Source: Paramoeba atlantica
Taxonomy: Eukaryota; Discosea
Direction of reading: 5' to 3'
Assembly (NCBI GenBank): GCA_977017575.1
Contig: CDRNVI010000183.1
Span: forward strand, 1 to 23,539
Length of the DNA stretch: 23,539 nt
Positions 19,141 through 23,539 of the stretch are shown here, one piece after another (the first letter of the stretch is position 1; each line of letters starts with the position of its first letter). A model generated the notes under the pieces. That model was not told the DNA's origin and did not search any database. It saw only the letters and a list, made by a program, of their open reading frames with translations. Both the position numbers and the translations under genes were made by a program.

Positions 19141-19227
19141 CCTTCATAAATATTGCATTTCAGAACCATCAGCACATTCATACTTTTTACACTAAAAAAA
19201 AATTGATTTCCAAATTCAAATCTAAGA
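19141..19227. repeat. Subtelomeric island 1, proximal copy
   Basis: Starts CCTTCATAAATATTGCATTT and ends with CCAAATTCAAATCTAAGA. It recurs at 20664-20755 with small changes. A GA-rich stretch lies on both sides of each copy. Confidence 0.9.
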
Positions 19228-19300
19228 AAGAGAGAGAGAGAGAAAGAGAAGAGAGAGAAAGAAGAAAGAAAGAAAAAGAGAAGAGAGAGAGAAAGAGAAG

Positions 19301-19331
<31 letters not shown>

Positions 19332-19798
19332 AAAAAGAGAAAAGAAAAAGAAAAAAGAAAGAAAAGTGAGAACCATTATGAAAAAAAAAAAGTGAGAACC
19401 ATTATGAAAAAAAAAAAGAGAGAAGGAGGAAAAGAGAAGAGAGAAAGAAAGAGAGGGGAAGAAGAAAGAGAGAAAGAAAAAGAAAAAGAAAGAAAAAGAA
19501 AGAAAAAGAAAGAAAAAAAAAGAGAAAAAAGAAAGAAAAAGAAAGAAAGAAAGAGAAAGTTAAAAAAAAACCTTGTTGTAATACTATGATGATATCTTTC
19601 TCCTCTGATTTTATTAATCAGAATTTATTTTATTTTTTTGTTATTGACTGAAAGAAAAAGAGAAAAAGAAAAGAAAAAAGAAGAGAAGAGAAAAGAGAGA
19701 AGAAAAGAAAAGAAAAGAAAAGAGAGAGAGAAAAAAAAGAAAGAAAGAGAGAAGAGAACAAAAAGAGAACAGAAAGAGAGAAGAGAGAAGAGAGAAAA

Positions 19799-19916
19799 GA
19801 ACTATTGCTTTTTTAACTTGAAAAGACCAATTCTTATGCTTCAAAACAGAAGATAAGGGTTTAGGGTGGTTCATACACATTCTATCAGAAAATTATTATT
19901 ATTATTTATTATTTTA
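19799..19916. repeat. Subtelomeric island 2, proximal copy
   Basis: ATTGCTTTTTTAACTTGAAA, then a telomere-like AAGGGTTTAGGG (19855-19866), then TTCATACACATTCTATCAG. The distal copy at 21992-22106 differs at 5 of the first 98 bases compared by eye, plus a short ATT repeat difference. Confidence 0.92.
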
Positions 19917-20045
19917 AAGAGAAAAGAAAGAGAGGAGAGAGAGGGGAAAGAGGAGAGAGGGGAGAGGGAGAGAGGGAGAGAGGAGAAAGAGGAGGAAGAG
20001 GAGAGGAAGAGGAGAGGAAGAGGAGAAAGAAAGAGAGAAAAAAAG

Positions 20046-20210
20046 AACCAGGAGAGTCACTTCTCCACCAAAAACAATTCCCACCTCAGTTAACATTCTC
20101 TTTGTTGCAGACACATCTGGAGAAAAAGAAAAGAGAGAGAAGAGATTAGGGGAGAGGAGAGAAAGGGAAAAAAAGAGAAAAGAGGATGAGAAAAATAATT
20201 CCTTGAGAAG
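20046..20210. repeat. Subtelomeric island 3, proximal copy
   Basis: About 165 bases beginning AACCAGGAGAGTCACTTCTC, with CACCTCAGTTAACATTCTC and ACACATCTGGAGAAAAAG, ending AATAATTCCTTGAG. Its GA-rich second half is also conserved in the distal copy, so the duplicated unit includes simple sequence. Confidence 0.92.
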
Positions 20211-20278
20211 AGAAGAGAAGAGAAGAGAAGAGAAGAGAAGAGAAGAGAAGAGAAGAGAAGAGAAGAGAAGAGAAGAGA
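20206..20278. repeat. (AGAAG)n microsatellite, about 14 units
   Basis: An uninterrupted 5-bp purine repeat directly after island 3. The distal copy of island 3 is followed by a different GA mixture, so this array expanded after the duplication, or was lost from the distal copy. Confidence 0.92.
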
Positions 20279-20349
20279 GAGATAAGAAGAAAAAGAGAAG
20301 AGAAATAGAGAGAACAAAGAAGAGAAGAGAAGAGAAGAGGAAAGGAGAG

Positions 20350-20440
20350 ACTTTGTAAACACTAATTAATTTTAATTCATTTGAGATTTGAACCACCCAT
20401 ATTTCCTCTGTACCATATAAGTCTAATAAGAATGAAAGAG
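20350..20440. repeat. Subtelomeric island 4, proximal copy
   Basis: TTAATTTTAATTCATTTGAG, ATTTGAACCACCC, CTGTACCA and GAATGAAAGAGAAGAG. It recurs at 22690-22785. A short AATTTAAACATAC segment follows both copies about 60 bases later. Confidence 0.9.
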
Positions 20441-20663
20441 AAGAGAAAAAAGAGAAGAGAGAAAAAAGAAGAAAAAGAAAGAAAAGAGAAAATTTGTTAA
20501 TTTAAACATACACACTCAAGAAAATAAAAAATCAAGAAAGAGAGAGGGAGAGAAAAGAGAAGAAGAAAGAAGAAAGAAGAAAGAAGAAAGAAGAAAGAAG
20601 AAAGAGAAAGAAGAAAGAGAAAGAAAAAAGAAAAAAGAGAAAGAGAGAGAGAAAGAGAAAAGA

Positions 20664-20751
20664 CCTTCATAAATATTGCATTTCAGAATCATAAACACAT
20701 TCATACTTCTTGCAAGAGGCACCAAAAAAGATTGATCTCCAAATTCAAATC

Positions 20752-20755
<4 letters not shown>
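20664..20755. repeat. Subtelomeric island 1, distal copy
   Basis: Same as 19141-19227, with a few substitutions and a small insertion in the middle. Confidence 0.9.
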
Positions 20756-20785
<30 letters not shown>

Positions 20786-21038
20786 GAATGAAAGAAAAAG
20801 AGAAGAAAGAGAGAAAGGGAGAAAGAGAAAGAAAAAAGAGGGAAAAGAAAAAGAAAGAAAAAGAAAGAAAGAAAAGGAAGAAAAAAGAGAGAAGGAGAAA
20901 GAGGGGAAGAGGAAAGAGAGAGAAGAGAGAGAGAAGAGGGAAGAAGAGAGAGAAGAGAAAGAAGAGAAAGAAGAAAAGAGAAAAGAGAGAAAAGAGAGAG
21001 AAGAGAGAAGAAGAAAAGAACTAAGATTATTTTTGGTG

Positions 21039-21071
<33 letters not shown>

Positions 21072-21265
21072 GAGAGAGAGAAAAAAGAAAAAACCAAAAA
21101 AAAAGAGAACAAGAATAGAGTCCAATTTAAAAGTAAGGAGTAATGAATCAAACAAAGATTTAAAAGAAAAGAAATTGAAAGAAGAGAAAATTAAAAAAAA
21201 AAATGAGAAAAAACTAAAGAAAACATTTTTCTTTTTGTCCAGTGGGACAAAAAATATTAAAAAAC

Positions 21266-21295
21266 AAAAATAAAAATAAAAATAAAAATAAAAAT
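21266..21295. repeat. (AAAAAT)n microsatellite
   Basis: Five units of AAAAAT inside the purine region; one of the few places with regular T in it. Confidence 0.9.
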
Positions 21296-21304
21296 CAGAA
21301 AAAA

Positions 21305-21377
21305 GGAGAGGAGAGGAGAGGAGAGGAGAGGAGAGGAGAGGAGAAGAGAGGAGAGGAGAAGAGAGGAGAGGAGAGAA
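21305..21377. repeat. (GGAGA)n microsatellite
   Basis: A 5-bp GGAGA repeat with a few AAGAGA variants, directly after the AAAAAT array. Confidence 0.9.
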
Positions 21378-21991
21378 GAAAAAAAAAACAGAGAAAGAAG
21401 AGAGAGAAAAAAAACCTTTTAATTTTTCAGAAATATATTTTTCTCAGTTTTATGTGCATGAAAGAAAGAAAGAGAGAGAGAAAAAGAAAAATAAGAATAG
21501 AAAAAGAAAAAAAAGAAAAGAAAAAAACCTTTTCTCTATGGAGAGAAGAAAATTAAATTATTGAATCATTTCATCAGTTTCATTTTCTATTTTATCAAAT
21601 AAAATATTTTAAAGAATGAAGAGTGGAAAGAGAAGAGAAGAGAAGAGAAAAGAAAGAGAGAGAGAGAGAGAGAAGAGAGAATGAAAAAAGAGAAAAAAAC
21701 AAAGAATAAAAAAAGAAAAGAGAGAAAAAAAGGGAAAAAGAGAGGGAAAAAGAAAGGGAAAGAGGAAAGAAGTGAGAAGACAAGAGAGAAAGAAGAGAAG
21801 AGAAGAGAGAAGGAAGAGAAGAGAGAAAGAAGAGAAGGAAGAGAAGGAAGAGAAGGAAGAGAAGAGAGAAGAAGAGAAGAAGAGAAGAGAAAAGAGAAAA
21901 AAAAAGAAAAGAGAAGAGAAGAGAGAAGAGAAGGAGAGAAGGAGAGAAGAGAAGAGAAGAGAAGAGAAGAGAGAAAAGAGAGAGAAAAGAA

Positions 21992-22106
21992 AACCATTGC
22001 TTTTTTAACTTGAAAAGACCAATCCTTATGCTCCAAAACATAAGATAAGGGTTTTGGGTGGTTCATACACATTCTATCAGAAAATTATTATTTATTTATT
22101 ATTTTA
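21992..22106. repeat. Subtelomeric island 2, distal copy
   Basis: Matches 19799-19916. The telomere-like core has changed to AAGGGTTTTGGG. Confidence 0.92.
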
Positions 22107-22189
22107 GAAAAAGAAGAGAGAAAGAAGAAAGAGGAAGAAGAGGAGAGAAAGAGGAGAAAGAAAGAGAAGAGGGGAAAAGAAAAAAAGAA

Positions 22190-22351
22190 CCAAGAGAGTC
22201 ATTTCTCCACCAAAAACAATCCTCACCTCAGTTAACACTCTCTTTGTTACATACACATCTGGAGAAAAAGAAAAGAGAGAGAAGAGATTAAAGGGGAGAG
22301 GAGAGAAAGAGAAAAAAAGAGAAAAGAGGATTAGAAAAATAATTCCTTGAA
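22190..22351. repeat. Subtelomeric island 3, distal copy
   Basis: Matches 20046-20210 with scattered substitutions, most of them transitions. Confidence 0.92.
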
Positions 22352-22689
22352 GATAAAAAAGAGAAAAGAGAGAGAGAAGAGAGAGAGAGAAGAGAAGATA
22401 AGAGAAGAGAAGAAAAAGAGAGGAGAGAGGGAGAGAGGAGAGGAGAGGAGAAGAGAAGGGAAGAGAAGAGAAGAGAAATCCTAGAAACATAACCCTTTTG
22501 ATATTACCAGTAACATTTATTTACAAATAAGAACTTCTCTCATGTGTGCATACATGCTTTCTGAGAAAGGAAGAAGAAGAAAAAGAGAAAAGAAGAAGAG
22601 AAAAGAAGAAAGAGGAAATATTAGTCAATCAAAAGGGAAGAAAAACAGAGAAGAAAAAGAAAAGAAAAAGAAAAAGAAAAAGAGGAAAA

Positions 22690-22785
22690 ACTTTGGAAAC
22701 AATTAATTTTAATTCATTTGAGATTTGAACCACCCAAAAATATTCTTCTGTACCAAAGAAGGTCAATAAAAATGAAAGAGAAGAG
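22690..22785. repeat. Subtelomeric island 4, distal copy
   Basis: Same as 20350-20440 with small indels. It is followed by CATTTAAACATACTACACTT and then the telomere. Confidence 0.9.
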
Positions 22786-22862
22786 AGAGAAAAGAGAAGA
22801 GAGAAAAGAGAAGAAAAAGAAAGAAAAGAGAAAACTTATTCATTTAAACATACTACACTTAA

Positions 22863-23539
22863 TTAGGGTTTAGGGTTTAGGGTTTAGGGTTTAGGGTTTA
22901 GGGTTTAGGGTTTAGGGTTTAGGGTTTAGGGTTTAGGGTTTAGGGTTTAGGGTTTAGGGTTTAGGGTTTAGGGTTTAGGGTTTAGGGTTTAGGGTTTAGG
23001 GTTTAGGGTTTAGGGTTTAGGGTTTAGGGTTTAGGGTTTAGGGTTTAGGGTTTAGGGTTTAGGGTTTAGGGTTTAGGGTTTAGGGTTTAGGGTTTAGGGT
23101 TTAGGGTTTAGGGTTTAGGGTTTAGGGTTTAGGGTTTAGGGTTTAGGGTTTAGGGTTTAGGGTTTAGGGTTTAGGGTTTAGGGTTTAGGGTTTAGGGTTT
23201 AGGGTTTAGGGTTTAGGGTTTAGGGTTTAGGGTTTAGGGTTTAGGGTTTAGGGTTTAGGGTTTAGGGTTTAGGGTTTAGGGTTTAGGGTTTAGGGTTTAG
23301 GGTTTAGGGTTTAGGGTTTAGGGTTTAGGGTTTAGGGTTTAGGGTTTAGGGTTTAGGGTTTAGGGTTTAGGGTTTAGGGTTTAGGGTTTAGGGTTTAGGG
23401 TTTAGGGTTTAGGGTTTAGGGTTTAGGGTTTAGGGTTTAGGGTTTAGGGTTTAGGGTTTAGGGTTTAGGGTTTAGGGTTTAGGGTTTAGGGTTTAGGGTT
23501 TAGGGTTTAGGGTTTAGGGTTTAGGGTTTAGGGTTTAGG
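22863..23539 (+). repeat. Telomere, (TTTAGGG)n
   Basis: One TTAGGG followed by about 95.9 units of TTTAGGG with constant 7-base phase over the 671 bases from 22869 to the end and no variant unit that I can find. The G-rich strand runs 5' to 3' toward the right edge, the correct polarity for a right-hand chromosome end. Telomerase adds this repeat in most plants and in some algae and protists. The array stops only because the window does. Confidence 0.98.

Larger units (their letters stand above)
18303..22862 (+). repeat. Subtelomeric homopurine (GA-rich) region
   Basis: About 4.5 kb in which the + strand is almost only A and G, as GA, GAAA, AGAAG and GGAGA motifs, broken by short mixed-sequence islands. 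The purine strand is the same one that carries the telomeric G-rich strand. All frames here encode Arg/Lys/Glu runs (+) or Ser/Phe/Leu runs (-), with no gene-like composition. Confidence 0.95.

Noticed and set aside
19203-22291. Many long open frames in the purine region (Lys/Arg/Glu-rich on +, Ser/Phe/Leu-rich on -)
   Set aside because: They follow from the absence of stop triplets in GA/TC repeats; no gene-like composition, motif or start context.

Overview
The window is one chromosome end of a eukaryote with plant-type telomeres. The last 677 bases are an uninterrupted TTTAGGG array, G-rich strand running rightward, so the right edge of the window is at or near the physical end of the chromosome. 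TTTAGGG telomeres occur in most land plants and green algae, and in some protists. The LINE domain order seen here (endonuclease, reverse transcriptase, zf-RVT-type zinc finger, RNase H) is also typical of plant LINEs. I therefore favour a streptophyte or green-lineage plant but cannot name a species. I see no intact host protein gene, no rRNA, no true tRNA gene and no CRISPR array.

Layout. 1-15740 is a pile of copies and fragments of one LINE family plus a tRNA-type SINE. Copy A (+, 1-3685) holds the 3' part of the LINE, ending in a poly(A) signal and short A tail. It abuts copy B (-, 3686-about 7040), which holds the 5' part. B carries a SINE (5707-6128) with a clear 16-bp target-site duplication. 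Head to head with B is the longest copy, C (+, about 7041-12530), which lost its 3' end and runs into a truncated SINE (12531-12757). Then come a decayed LINE fragment D (+, 12931-13378), a near-complete SINE (13466-13889), a 20-bp minisatellite of about 38 units (13890-14662), and a very decayed LINE fragment E (-, about 14830-15740).

15741-18300 is AT-rich filler with long T runs and low-complexity pyrimidine/purine blocks. It includes a broken reverse-transcriptase-type C-terminal remnant (17224-18250, -). 18303-22862 is about 4.5 kb of almost pure purine (GA/GAAA/GGAGA) on the + strand, with short ordinary-sequence islands in it. The islands occur in the same order in two tandem blocks, and the telomere begins directly after the last island of the distal block.

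How the parts relate. The LINE would supply reverse transcription for itself and probably for the SINE. All copies here are non-autonomous relics. Decay is dominated by C-to-T and G-to-A change: mild in A and B, strong in C, extreme in D and E. The minisatellite shows the same signature as a vanished CpG. This suggests long-standing cytosine methylation of a silent subtelomere. The window shows no recognisable new enzymatic system. Its interest lies in the chromosome-end architecture, the repeat chronology and the apparent single-ORF layout of the LINE.
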